Shown piece after piece: positions 15,883 to 25,400 of a stretch of DNA of 32,631 bases. Both the position numbers and the translations under genes were made by a program. The notes below the pieces were generated by a model. It saw only the letters and a list, made by a program, of their open reading frames with translations. It was not told the DNA's origin and made no database searches. Numbering within the stretch: position 1 is the stretch's first letter; every line of letters starts with the position of its first letter. Origin of the DNA: Ferdinandcohnia sp036965165 (GTDB lineage Bacteria > Bacillota > Bacilli > Bacillales > Bacillaceae_L); assembly GCF_036965165.1 (NCBI RefSeq), contig NZ_JBALOX010000031.1:1-32631 (forward strand), given 5' to 3'.

Positions 15883-16824
15883 TTAGTCTACCTTCCGATT
15901 TTGGATTTTCCACATTACGATTGTTAATACTGCGACGATTACGAATAATACCCATGAAATTGCCGATGCATAACCCATTCTGAAATTTTGGAACCCTTCC
16001 TCGTAAATATAATAAACGAGTACGTTCGATGAATGGTTTGGTCCACCCTTCGTTAAAAAGGCAATAAGATCAAACACTTTAAAAGAAGAAATCATTAATG
16101 TGATTGCTAAGAAAAATGTGGTCGGACTTAACAATGGTACCGTAATTCTAATAAATTTTTGAAAGAAATTAGCTCCATCAATTTCTGCTGCTTCATAGAC
16201 CTCTTCACTGATTGTACTTAAACCTGAAATATAGATAATGACAATATATCCGACTGTATGCCAAATACCAATAATGATAATCGCTGCCATTACACTATCT
16301 GTACTTCCCAACCATTTCGGAGGATTCGTAATTCCAATATTCGTTAAGAATTGGTTGATTGGTCCTAAAGATGGATGGAATAACGCTGCCCAGATTGCTG
16401 CCACCGCTACTTGTGTTGATATATAAGGAATAAAGAATGCTACTTTAAAGAAATCCTTTGCATATACCTTTGAATGAATCACAACCGCCAAAATCAATGC
16501 CAGGACCATTCCGACTGGAACCGTAAACAAGGTATATAAAAGGTTATTTTTTAAAGCCAGATGAAAGTTTTGATCACTCATTAATTTCTTAAAGTTCTCC
16601 AACCCTACAAAATTGATCGCTTCAATTCCACCGATAAAATTCCACTCTGTAAAAGCTAAAAATAAGGTGAAAAATAACGGAAATACCCCCATTAAACAGA
16701 TCCCTAAAAACTCTGGTAATACAAACAGGAGCCCTGCAAGACTTTCTTTTCGCTTCTCATTCCAAAATGCCTTTTTGGGAGGAGCCATACTTGTAATCTT
16801 CGTTTCTTTATAATTGACTTCCAC
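15883..16824 (-). CDS. Carbohydrate ABC transporter permease (MalF/YesP type)
   Basis: 313 residues, GTG start with GGAGG nine nt upstream. Six membrane segments follow a cytoplasmic N-terminus of about 28 residues. The EAA loop is EVYEAAEIDGANFFQKFIRI (about 203-222), then TVPLLSPTTFF; the end FVIVAVLTIVMWKIQNRKVD is the usual last helix. First gene of the importer operon, divergent from the response regulator, driven by the promoter at 16866-16937. Confidence 0.92.
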   Translation of the reverse strand: MEVNYKETKITSMAPPKKAFWNEKRKESLAGLLFVLPEFLGICLMGVFPLFFTLFLAFTEWNFIGGIEAINFVGLENFKKLMSDQNFHLALKNNLLYTLFTVPVGMVLALILAVVIHSKVYAKDFFKVAFFIPYISTQVAVAAIWAALFHPSLGPINQFLTNIGITNPPKWLGSTDSVMAAIIIIGIWHTVGYIVIIYISGLSTISEEVYEAAEIDGANFFQKFIRITVPLLSPTTFFLAITLMISSFKVFDLIAFLTKGGPNHSSNVLVYYIYEEGFQNFRMGYASAISWVLFVIVAVLTIVMWKIQNRKVD

Positions 16825-16865
16825 CTTTGTTTGCCTCCTTTACAACTTATTTCATTTTCAAAATC

Positions 16866-16937
16866 ATTATAGGTCTTTTTTAATTACATTCGTGCTGAGG
16901 ATTTTTACTTGTTTTTTTGATGAAGGTAAAAATTTTG
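16866..16937 (-). promoter_or_regulatory. Importer-operon promoter with YesN-type activator site
   Basis: Minus-strand -10 TATAAT lies at 16866-16871. The -35 position reads CACGAA, not a sigma-A hexamer. Beginning 29 nt upstream of the -10 is ATTTTTACTTGT (16901-16912), with an inverted GGTAAAAAT at 16925-16933 followed by TTTGCACAA. The same site at the same distance occurs at 21111 and 22369. Binding by the neighbouring AraC-type regulator is inference. Confidence 0.65.
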
Positions 16938-16965
16938 CACAATTCAGTTCAAAATTTTCTATAAT
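16935..16965 (+). promoter_or_regulatory. Possible promoter of the response-regulator gene
   Basis: TTGCAC (16935-16940) and TATAAT (16960-16965) with a long 19-nt spacer. The -35 overlaps the distal end of the activator site of the divergent importer promoter, which would allow autoregulation. Confidence 0.4.
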
Positions 16966-17025
16966 TTATAAAAATATATGACTATAATAGATTTAAAGAA
17001 AATCACAAATGGGGGGGTTAGAACG

Positions 17026-18633
17026 ATGTGTAAAGCTATGATCATTGACGATGATGTCCCGATGCTTAAATATCTTGAAAATATTTTAAACTGGAAAGAA
17101 CTTGGTATTGAAATAGTTGCTTCTACTTTCTCAAGCTTGAAAGCGTTGTCACTTTTTGACGAACTGCAGCCTGATTTGGTCATTACTGATATTGGTCTTC
17201 CCCAAATAGACGGGCTTGAGTTAGCAGTTCGTTTTAAAGAGAAGAATCCAGATGCAAGGGTAATCCTTTTAACTTGCCATGAAGACTTTTATTATGCGAA
17301 AAAAGCCATCCAAATAAATGTCGATGACTATTTAATAAAAGATGAGCTAACGAAGGAACAGCTGAAGAAAAGTGTTCTTAAATCATTAGAGAGTTTAAAA
17401 GAATCAAATGAATTCCAGGAGGCACTATACTATCAGGATACTATTGAGCATAATAAAGAACTTCTAAAGAAGTCCTTCTTGAAAAAATTAGCTGACTCAG
17501 AGTTAGGCGAACAAATTCTGTCCTTTAGCCGCAGCTTGGGGATTAATTGGAGGCATCATGATTTCATCGTTTGTAGATCGGTGATTGATTATACATCATG
17601 TAAAAATGATATGCTGCTTTCAAATCTATCAAGCCCTCAGAACCAACTGCTTTCTATTATGGAATCAGCGACAAGAGACAAGGATGAATATACAATCCTA
17701 CAGGATGAAACTGAAAACATTTTTCTCATTTATAATTTTAAAAATCGCCTTACCCATAATAGTTATAAGGATTTCCAAAACTTACTTAACACGATTCATA
17801 CTGGAGTGAAACAACAATTACGTCTGAATGTCCATTTCTTCTATGACCGGATATGCAATGTCACTGAATTAGAAAGCTGTGTCAATAAATTGTATTATCG
17901 AAAGTCAATCTCTTTTTATGAAAATATGAAACATGTTTTCCTAGAGGTTCCTTCAAAATGGATTTCTTATAATTTACCGAAGGACACCTTGTTAGATCCA
18001 TTCGCAAAAGATTTATTGGATGCCGTCCAGTACGGAAATGTTGAGGATGTGAATAAAGCAATCCAGTACCTTGAAGAGACTTCAAAGACACTTGTTCTGG
18101 ATCCTGTTCAGTTAAAGAAGAAATGTATAAGTATCGTAAACCTTGTTTGCAAAAATGATCGTGCGTTTGAACAATTTGAAATATATGTAGAAAACTCAAT
18201 AACCTTAACACAAATGCTACACTTCCTTCAATTGAAAACTCAGAACTACATGGAGTCACTACAAAAATCAAGATTCAAGCAAAATCAAAGCAACCCAAAA
18301 TTAAAAGAAATTGACCAATATATTATTGAGAATCTATCAGAAAATATCACGTCCGTTATTATGGCTAATCATCTTCACTTAAATCCTAGCTATTTTTCCC
18401 GCTATTTTAAACATCTTACCGGGGAAAATTTCACGGACTATGTCCATCGTTTCAAAATGCGGATTGCAACTTCAATGCTTACGGAGCGCTTTGAAACGAT
18501 TGAATTTATCACATACAGTCTTGGCTATTCAGATCGAACATACTTCTCAAAGATTTTCAAAAAGTATACAGGAATGAGCCCAGGTGAATATAAAAGGACA
18601 CAAAAACACCCCCTACACCTTGGGGATGTGTAG
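17026..18633 (+). CDS. YesN-type response regulator, REC plus AraC-type DNA-binding domain
   Basis: 535 residues from ATG at 17026 behind a G7 run; an in-frame ATG at 16978 lies in the promoter region and lacks a ribosome site. The receiver domain (1-118) has the acidic pocket in IIDDD (7-10), phospho-acceptor D55 in VITDIGLPQIDG, and the switch Thr and Lys in LLTCHED and YLIKDEL. A long helical middle region follows (about 130-425), then two AraC HTH motifs (about 430-530) including NPSYFSRYFKHLTGENFTDYV and GYSDRTYFSKIFKKYTGMSP. It likely activates the locus on phosphorylation by the adjacent kinase. Confidence 0.9.
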   Translation: MCKAMIIDDDVPMLKYLENILNWKELGIEIVASTFSSLKALSLFDELQPDLVITDIGLPQIDGLELAVRFKEKNPDARVILLTCHEDFYYAKKAIQINVDDYLIKDELTKEQLKKSVLKSLESLKESNEFQEALYYQDTIEHNKELLKKSFLKKLADSELGEQILSFSRSLGINWRHHDFIVCRSVIDYTSCKNDMLLSNLSSPQNQLLSIMESATRDKDEYTILQDETENIFLIYNFKNRLTHNSYKDFQNLLNTIHTGVKQQLRLNVHFFYDRICNVTELESCVNKLYYRKSISFYENMKHVFLEVPSKWISYNLPKDTLLDPFAKDLLDAVQYGNVEDVNKAIQYLEETSKTLVLDPVQLKKKCISIVNLVCKNDRAFEQFEIYVENSITLTQMLHFLQLKTQNYMESLQKSRFKQNQSNPKLKEIDQYIIENLSENITSVIMANHLHLNPSYFSRYFKHLTGENFTDYVHRFKMRIATSMLTERFETIEFITYSLGYSDRTYFSKIFKKYTGMSPGEYKRTQKHPLHLGDV

Positions 18634-18637
18634 GGTG
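18601..18637. terminator. Terminator/palindrome formed by both convergent 3' ends
   Basis: CTACAC (18613-18618) and GTGTAG (18628-18633), extended by CACCC and GGGTG, form the hairpin. Its outer CTA and TAG are the stop codons of the kinase and regulator genes, which both end GTG-TAG. On the minus strand GTTTTTGTG follows, so it best terminates the kinase transcript. Confidence 0.65.
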
Positions 18638-20301
18638 AAGATCATTCCTTTATCTTCATTACGAGTTGCATGTAAAAATGCAGCCTGTCCATATGTGAGT
18701 TTTAATCGTTGAGCGATATTCACAAGTCCAACACTTTCAGAGGAAGATATCTCATCACTTCGCATTTCAATTAAGGCTTTAACCTTATTATACTCTTCCT
18801 CTGTCATCCCTTTTCCATTATCAGATATAGATATTTGAATATCGTCTTCTGTTTCATATGCATGTATATCAATCACTGCTCCAGGTTCGCGGTCGATAAA
18901 TCCATGGATAATGCTATTTTCGATGAGAGGTTGAATCAACAATCGTGGAACTGTAAATTCCTCTATTTGTTCTTCTATTTTAATCCTTGCCTCAATGTCC
19001 GTTCCATTTCTCATATTCATAATGTCGAGATAATCATGAATCAATTGAAACTCCTTTAATAACGAATTCGGAACATTAACCCTCATATATGACCGCAATA
19101 AGCTTATAAGAGAATCCATTTTTTTCGAGTGGAATTCATCGCCCCCGATAGCAAGATTTACCTTGATAGAGTTTAATGTATTCATTAGAAAATGCGGCCG
19201 TATTTGTGCAAATAGGGTTTGTAGTTCAATGATCTTTTTCTCCTCTTGCTCCTGTTCAATCTTTTGAATCAATTCTTTAATTTGATCCAGCATATCATTA
19301 AATGCATTTCCAATAATTGAAATTTCATCCTTCCCTTTAACACGGAAACGGACTGAATGGTCCCCTTTCACAAATCGGTTCACAATTTTTTCGAATGATT
19401 TGATCGGTTTTATTAATTGTTTTGACATAAATATGGATAGTAAAAAGAAACCTAGAACCAATATGACCATTAAGACAAAGAATAAGAAAAAGACATTTGT
19501 AATTGTGCCTGTAATTTCCTTTTGAGAAATCTCGGAAACGAGGGTCCAATTTGCACGGCTAATAGTTTTCGTTGTTTTAACAATATTCCCTTCTGTAAAA
19601 GAGTCCATCTGATTTGATGAAATAGCTTCATTATTTGAGCTAAGAAGAGTTATTTTTCCCATTTCAATACTATTAAACACACTTGAAAAATACGTGTTCG
19701 GAATGCGAATAATCAAGGTGCCAATATACTCATTTGAACGCTTTTCCCTTAGGACTCTTCCGAAAAAATAATCGTTTGCGCCTTGCTCCTTATTATATAT
19801 CGTTCCTAGCGATTGAATGGTTCTCGTATTAAATATATCTACTCTGTTACGAAGAATCTCCCATTCGTCTTGAATTTTATCCCTTTTTCCATATTCAGAT
19901 CCGTTAATGATAAAGTTAAACGGATTCACAAAGAAAATCTTGGACTGAGTCCCAATCATTTTCGATTCTAAAAGACTAAGAAAATCACTTATCTCCTCAA
20001 TGTTCTGGTGGATATCAAAAGTATCAATTTCCTTAACTTCTTTTAGTTTATTCACTCTTTCTTGCATACTCGTATCATTCGCTACTAATACTGTAGAAAA
20101 CGTAATATCATCAATCGTTTTCGTCAGATCACTTGAAATGATATTGACTAACTGTTGGTTTGATAAGGTAACACTTTCTGTAACCTCTTTTTTTATGATG
20201 ATATAGGAAATAACTGAAATTAATAAAATAGGAAGAATGACAAGGAATATCAGTGAAAGTTGAATTCTTTGGTAAAATGACAATCGATATCTCCATTTCA
20301 T
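18613..20301 (-). CDS. YesM-type sensor histidine kinase
   Basis: About 562 residues. ATG at 20301 is 9 nt after AAGGAG; an ATG two codons upstream is only 3 nt away. Order: membrane helix (about 13-36), extracytoplasmic sensor (40-265) with NTYFSSVF and a dCache-like pattern, second helix (270-294), HAMP (296-348), coiled coil with EQEQEEKK, His_kinase domain with phospho-acceptor in QIRPHFLMNTLNSI (His about 370), and HATPase with N-box LIENSIIHGF and G-box DNGKGM. It probably senses an oligosaccharide, directly or through the importer, and phosphorylates the YesN-like regulator. Its 3' end overlaps the regulator gene by 21 nt. Confidence 0.9.
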   Translation of the reverse strand: MKWRYRLSFYQRIQLSLIFLVILPILLISVISYIIIKKEVTESVTLSNQQLVNIISSDLTKTIDDITFSTVLVANDTSMQERVNKLKEVKEIDTFDIHQNIEEISDFLSLLESKMIGTQSKIFFVNPFNFIINGSEYGKRDKIQDEWEILRNRVDIFNTRTIQSLGTIYNKEQGANDYFFGRVLREKRSNEYIGTLIIRIPNTYFSSVFNSIEMGKITLLSSNNEAISSNQMDSFTEGNIVKTTKTISRANWTLVSEISQKEITGTITNVFFLFFVLMVILVLGFFLLSIFMSKQLIKPIKSFEKIVNRFVKGDHSVRFRVKGKDEISIIGNAFNDMLDQIKELIQKIEQEQEEKKIIELQTLFAQIRPHFLMNTLNSIKVNLAIGGDEFHSKKMDSLISLLRSYMRVNVPNSLLKEFQLIHDYLDIMNMRNGTDIEARIKIEEQIEEFTVPRLLIQPLIENSIIHGFIDREPGAVIDIHAYETEDDIQISISDNGKGMTEEEYNKVKALIEMRSDEISSSESVGLVNIAQRLKLTYGQAAFLHATRNEDKGMIFTLHIPKV

Positions 20302-20330
20302 CGTCATTAGCTCCTTGCTGCAGAAAATAG

Positions 20331-20354
20331 ATAAGGCAAGCTTAAGGCTTGCCT
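20331..20354 (-). terminator. Hairpin between yesL-like and kinase genes (attenuator)
   Basis: AGGCAAGC-TTAAG-GCTTGCCT (20334-20354). The T-run on the minus strand is weak (TTATCTATTTT), so partial termination or mRNA processing is likely rather than full stop. Confidence 0.5.
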
Positions 20355-20375
20355 AATGGTGTAAATATATTTAAA

Positions 20376-21041
20376 TTATACTGAAAGTCGCCCCGAATTG
20401 CCGCTATATTCTTGATTATTTTTACTTTGCTTAAGTTCAATTTTTTTAAATACGATAAAGGAGATTGCCATTAATAAATAAGCTGGTACACTCACTCCAA
20501 AGAAAATTGCTAGAACCGGAAAAAACTGATAGACGACGAAAAATACAACCAAAATAAAAAGCATCAGTGCTGCGAAATGAGGGAATGAGAGCCCTATGAT
20601 TAGCGCATTTTTAAAATAGTGAGCAAATTTTACTTTAAAGTGGACAAAAATTGGAAAAATAAATGCCACTACCACTCCTAAGATCAATAAGATGCTATAG
20701 AAGAATACTAGTAAAATTTGAGACAGCTGCTCCGGTAGGATTTGCAGGCTTTGATAATAGAGGAATAGGACCAACCCCGCTGCCATTAGAAAAATCCCTA
20801 GTATATTTGCTTTAATAAAATTTTGCTTGTATGTCTTCCAGAATAGTTTAAATACTTCACAATCCTCTTCACCCATGATCCATTTTCTTGTGATTGTGAA
20901 CAATGACACGGTTGCAGGAATGATGCCAAGGACAATACCACCAAGTAATGTGAAGACAATCCATAATAAATTGACATAGGCAAGACGCATAATCGATTCA
21001 CTAATTCGATAAAATCCTCCCATTAACCCTTTTGGCTCCAT
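20376..21041 (-). CDS. YesL-family (DUF624) membrane protein
   Basis: 221 residues with about six hydrophobic segments. The start MEPKGLMGGFYRISESIMRLAYVNLLWI and the GIIPATVSLFTITRKW segment (about 40-55) are YesL/DUF624 hallmarks. In bacilli these genes accompany YesM/YesN-type regulators and CUT1 importers; their role is unproven, perhaps in signalling from transporter to kinase. The C-terminal tail (KNNQEYSGNSGRLSV) is polar. First gene of the yesL-kinase unit, with promoter and cre box at 21076-21133. Confidence 0.85.
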   Translation of the reverse strand: MEPKGLMGGFYRISESIMRLAYVNLLWIVFTLLGGIVLGIIPATVSLFTITRKWIMGEEDCEVFKLFWKTYKQNFIKANILGIFLMAAGLVLFLYYQSLQILPEQLSQILLVFFYSILLILGVVVAFIFPIFVHFKVKFAHYFKNALIIGLSFPHFAALMLFILVVFFVVYQFFPVLAIFFGVSVPAYLLMAISFIVFKKIELKQSKNNQEYSGNSGRLSV

Positions 21042-21075
21042 GATTTTCAGCCCCTTAGTATAAATCTTTTCTATT

Positions 21076-21133
21076 ATTATAAGCGTTTACATTCCATATC
21101 CCTATGGGCTATTTTTACTATAGAAGTAAAAAT
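21076..21133 (-). promoter_or_regulatory. yesL-kinase promoter with YesN-type activator site
   Basis: Minus-strand -10 TATAAT at 21076-21081; the -35 position reads TAGGGA. Starting 29 nt upstream of the -10 are perfect inverted arms ATTTTTACT (21111-21119) and AGTAAAAAT (21125-21133) with a 5-nt spacer, followed by AGTGCACAA, which parallels TTTGCACAA in the importer promoter. Confidence 0.7.
21078..21091 (-). promoter_or_regulatory. cre box (CcpA site) over the -10
   Basis: TGTAAACGCTTATA on the minus strand matches the CcpA consensus TGWAANCGNTNWCA at 13 of 14 positions. It overlaps the -10 by four bases, a position that would repress when preferred sugars are present. Confidence 0.7.
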
Positions 21134-21140
21134 AGTGCAC

Positions 21141-21164
21141 AAAAAAGAGCACCCGCGGGTACTC
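21141..21164 (-). terminator. Terminator of the GH88 gene
   Basis: On the minus strand GAGTACCCGCGGGTGCTC is a near-perfect palindrome followed by TTTTTT. Confidence 0.88.
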
Positions 21165-21175
21165 ATATAGATGTC

Positions 21176-22285
21176 TTAAAAAATGTATTTATTGTAGCCA
21201 TTAAGCTTTGAGATGGCTTCGATGAAATAATAATCGCCATAGATAAGTGATGCATTTACAAAATTCCCCTTTGGGCGATTACCTGTGCCCTTGATGAGCA
21301 CTGCTTGGTGCTCTGGCTGATCCCAAGTTGAATAATTTTCAGAAAGAGATTTTACTATTTTTGTTGCTGCATTTAGATAAATGTGTTTTTCATTCTGCGG
21401 TACATGACCTGCAAGCTCAATTAGCCCAGATGCAGTGATCGCTGCTGCAGAGCTATCTCTTGGTTCCGTTACTATTGAATTAGCGCGATGATCCCAATAT
21501 GGAACAAAGTCTTCCGGAAGTGAAGCTAAAAATTGATGTGCGATTTTTTTTGAAACCTGCAAGTATTTTTCGTCTCCAGTAAAACGATACATATTTGCAT
21601 ATCCATAAATGGCCCAAGCATTCCCACGACTCCAGGATGAATCGGGTAAAAAGCCTTGGCCACCTAGTGCCTCGATAAACTCACCTGTTTCGGGATCGAA
21701 TGAAAGAATATGACATGTAGACCCATCCTCGCGTACACCATATTTCAAAAATGTATCTGCATGAAGAATTGCAATATGCTTATAGCGTGGGTCACCTGTA
21801 ACGCGGCTTGCCCAAAACAGTAAGGAAAGATTCATTAAGCAATCAACGATGACCCATCCTGCAGCTCGATCCCATGATTTAATAAACCTTCCAATTGGAT
21901 TAAAGCGCCCGGCTAAAAAATTCGCCGCTTCGATTCCAATCCGTTTGCTTACTTCATCGCCGGTAATTTCATAATGGTAGACAGCAGTTAAAAGAAATTG
22001 AAAGCCCACATCATGATCGAATTGATCTTGATTCTCTCTAAAATAGGAAGCTATCTTTATATTTGCAGATAGCGCAGTGTTCTTATATTCTTCATTACCA
22101 GTTTGGTCATATAGATTCCATAAAATGCCCGGCCAAAAACCCGATGTCCACCAACTTGGTTTTGTATCATCATAATTCCCGTCTTTGGCTGCTGTATGTG
22201 GAAGCCCATCTTTCACTTTCTTCAAGGTTTCGCTTATCTTTTTCTCGATTAAGTCCATGGTTGAAATTGTAGTTTGTTTTGTCAT
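21176..22285 (-). CDS. Unsaturated glucuronyl hydrolase, GH88
   Basis: 369 residues, as expected for the (alpha/alpha)6-barrel UGL family. Compared from memory with Bacillus sp. GL1 UGL, both catalytic aspartates are present: D92 in FDHDVGF and D148 in VIVDCLMNL. The QGFLPDSSWSRGNAWAIYG segment (about 215-233), PYWDHRA and RDSSAAAITASGL are further signatures. It hydrates the Delta-4,5-unsaturated uronate at the non-reducing end of lyase products. No signal peptide: cytoplasmic. GH88 rather than GH105 separates this locus from yesR-type pectin loci. Own promoter upstream and terminator downstream. Confidence 0.9.
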   Translation of the reverse strand: MTKQTTISTMDLIEKKISETLKKVKDGLPHTAAKDGNYDDTKPSWWTSGFWPGILWNLYDQTGNEEYKNTALSANIKIASYFRENQDQFDHDVGFQFLLTAVYHYEITGDEVSKRIGIEAANFLAGRFNPIGRFIKSWDRAAGWVIVDCLMNLSLLFWASRVTGDPRYKHIAILHADTFLKYGVREDGSTCHILSFDPETGEFIEALGGQGFLPDSSWSRGNAWAIYGYANMYRFTGDEKYLQVSKKIAHQFLASLPEDFVPYWDHRANSIVTEPRDSSAAAITASGLIELAGHVPQNEKHIYLNAATKIVKSLSENYSTWDQPEHQAVLIKGTGNRPKGNFVNASLIYGDYYFIEAISKLNGYNKYIF

Positions 22286-22333
22286 GGTATTCCCCCCAAA
22301 GTATTGTCAAGGTCCATCTATTTTTACTCATCT

Positions 22334-22398
22334 ATCATACTCTCTTTTGTGACATGCAAGTTTGAAGGATTCCTACTTGTTTGTGTAGAATTTTTACT
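22334..22398 (-). promoter_or_regulatory. GH88 promoter with YesN-type activator site
   Basis: Minus-strand -10 TATGAT at 22334-22339; the -35 position reads AACTTG. ATTCCTACTTGT starts at 22369, 29 nt upstream of the -10 as in the other two promoters, and ATTTTTACTTT follows as a direct repeat exactly 21 bp further (22390). A further ATTTTTACT occurs at 22320-22328, just downstream of the -10. Confidence 0.6.
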
Positions 22399-22402
22399 TT
22401 AA

Positions 22403-22430
22403 AAGAGGCTAAAGGAAAATCCTCAGCCCC
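22403..22430 (-). terminator. Probable terminator of the secreted beta-helix gene
   Basis: On the minus strand GGCTGAGG pairs with CCTTTAGCC with small bulges, followed by TCTTTT. It abuts the GH88 regulatory region. Confidence 0.6.
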
Positions 22431-22440
22431 ACTTTATCGT

Positions 22441-25400
22441 TCATTTTGGAGTGTCAAGTTCTTCTCCACCGACTGGTGTTTCTTTTATATTATCTATTGC
22501 CTTTGAACCTAATCGGTCTTGTAGCTGCTGAAGGTAAAGACTTCGTGGCTCCACATGCCTTCCTTCAACTTCCCAATATCCATCTTCCCTTAGGTTATCT
22601 GGCGTTGTTTTAAAATCTCCTTCTTGTCTTTCACCAATTAGCCCAATTGCATAGTTTTGAGCAGTTGGCGGCTGCTGTACTGCTAAATTACCTGTATGGT
22701 TCCAGAATACGAAGTTTGCTCCTGCCCAGCCATGCCCTGTTCCGTAATTAGCTCTGTCCATCGCATTTGCATTGCCAGTTACATTATCAAATAATCCACC
22801 TGTTGCCCAACGCTGGTGTGGCTCACTGCGATTATATGTTTTTTCTGAAACACTATCCAAAATAACATTTGGACCTGACATATGTCTATCAAAGATGAAC
22901 GCATGTCTTGCTTTTTCTGAATAAACACGCTGTGTTAATGAAAGCTGCCCTACATAATTAAATGGATATCTTCTTGAACCTGTAATGAGACTAACCATTT
23001 CAAATGAGCTGGAATCCTGTACAGTAATCCATTTCGTATGTCTACCAAGATTGACTAGATACTTCGTTAAATATAGTCCTGTTATATTTCTCATCCATGC
23101 ATTTTTCGTATATTCAAAGGTTAGGAATGTTTCTGCCTTATTCTCGTCCGCATAATATTCCTCATCATTATGCATCGCAGTAACAGTCGGATCAAACTCT
23201 ACTTCAACACGCATATTTTCAACCCCGATATTTTCCAATCGATCTGAATCATCATATTTATAAATTTCTGCTCCACCATATTTACGCTCAATCGCATTTG
23301 GAACTGGAGCATCAATAGTGATGATGTTTCCTTTGACTTCTGTAATCACACGATCAAAATTCAATACGAATGGCTCCCACTGCACAGTTCCTTCAAGTAC
23401 AGGAATCTGGTCCATGTCAATATCATGAATCCAGCTGCTATTTCCAAATCTACGAATGATAATATTATCGCCTACCTTGTAGCCTGAATGGTCATCCACA
23501 TGGAAGGAACGACTACCAACTGGCACATATAGATCAACAATATTTTGCTTTGTCTCGGTTAGGATTTGAGGAGTAGCCTCTTTGTCTCCAACCTCAACTA
23601 TATTGCGTTTCGTTTTTCCAGTAGCAAAGAGTATGGTACCATCTTCCCCATCTCCTTCACCACGAAGCACAACACCGCTAGCCTGGATTTTTAAAGTCCC
23701 TTCAATCTCATAGATTCCTTTTTTCAATAATACCGCTCCACGGAATCCATCTTTTTGGATAGGGAACTGGGAAACGAGGTCAATCGCCTCTTGGATGCGT
23801 TCTGTATCATCTCCCTCACCAGGCTCCACAACTACTTTTGTCTGAACATTAGGGAGTTGAACACCCCCGCCCATATAACCACTGTTTGAAAAATCCATAA
23901 TTTGATTTCCATGAATATCAGTCGTGTAAATTAGTTTTCCTTTTTCATTTAAAAAAGCCATCCTCGACTGTTTGTCTGTTAACTTCTCTAAATCAATCAC
24001 ATGGAAATATAAAGTGTCATACACACGTTCTTTATTTTTTGTATCGAATCTTAGCTGAACCTCAAACTTCCCTTGTTTTGAAGCTTTAGGAATTAGAATT
24101 TCATATTCTTCTCCTTTAGTAATCTGCTTTTGAACATTATGATGCAGCTTTCCTTCCGGATCAAAAACCTTCATACTTACTTTCCCGTCAAGATGTGGGC
24201 TTAGTTGGACCTTTGGAAAATCATCATCCGGCGAGATAATCGCAGGTACACCTATCTTTTGTTCAATTTTTTCGTGTAGTAGAGTGGTATCAGCTACTCT
24301 TGCCTCAGGGTCATCTACTACTACGAATATATTTGTACTTTGAGTGATTGACTCAACTGTTGCTTTACCAGTAAGTACCGTTACTCCTCCATTTAAGGCA
24401 GTAATCGTACCATCTTCTGCTACTTGTGCAATTTCCGGTCGACTGCTTGTAAATGTTATATCTGCCCCCTTTGGTAATTCTCCGCCATCATACATGACGC
24501 CATTTAAAGAAACCTGCTGGGTGTCTCCCTTTTGCATTTTTAAATCTGCATTTACTTCATATTTTGATTTTGTTTCATCATTTAAATATACACCCTTTAG
24601 CGGATTCTGTGCGGGAGGTACAGGTGCTTCATCCGTATTGAATAGTTTAAGGTCATAGATAAGTGGTACACTCGCTTTTTTAGCATGCACATTTACCTTC
24701 AAATAACGAGCCGTAACCCTATCAAAAATAGCCTTTTCTTCCTTTGTTACGACAAGTTTATTTTGATAGATGGAGGTCCAATTCTTATTGTCATTTGAAT
24801 AAAATAATTCATATCGTTCAATTGCATCAAGGTTAAAGGTTTGAATGACCTTGTTAAAACTTTGTTTTCCATCAAGATCAATCACTAACCAATGCTGTCC
24901 ATCGTCGTTAAAATCTCCACTTAATGCTCTCCAAGCTGTTGATAGGTCTCCGTCCACTGCATTCGATGGATATGTACCGCAACTGCCACAATGGGAGCTT
25001 GCAGTTGCAGATTTCTTAAAAGCAAGGTCCAGATTGCTATCAATTGGATTTTCTACTTCAGCTTGCCTCTGATTGTAGATTTCAATTTCCCCTAGGATAT
25101 ATGCTCTATCCTGTTCCGTTTTAGACGGATCAATATTCAAGCTGATTTTCACTCTGCTTGTTTGAACGGGTTCAAATATAATCGTTTCTTCGGATGATAG
25201 ATTTTCAGTTTTACTTGCGATTATTTTGTATGAACCTGTTTCTCCTTGATAGAAAACTTCATAAGATTGAATATAAGGTATGTTCAAATTCTTTACGATT
25301 ACTTCATCGATTTCAGTCTTATTCTCTAATTTGATTTCAATCCAGATATTATGGTCCTTTACGTCATCTTTAGTAGGCGTCCAAATTGTACTGCTGTCTC

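Noticed and set aside
24344..24658. Plus-strand frames of about 100 residues within the beta-helix gene
   Set aside because: Antisense shadows with no ribosome sites; the minus-strand gene has continuous domains across them.
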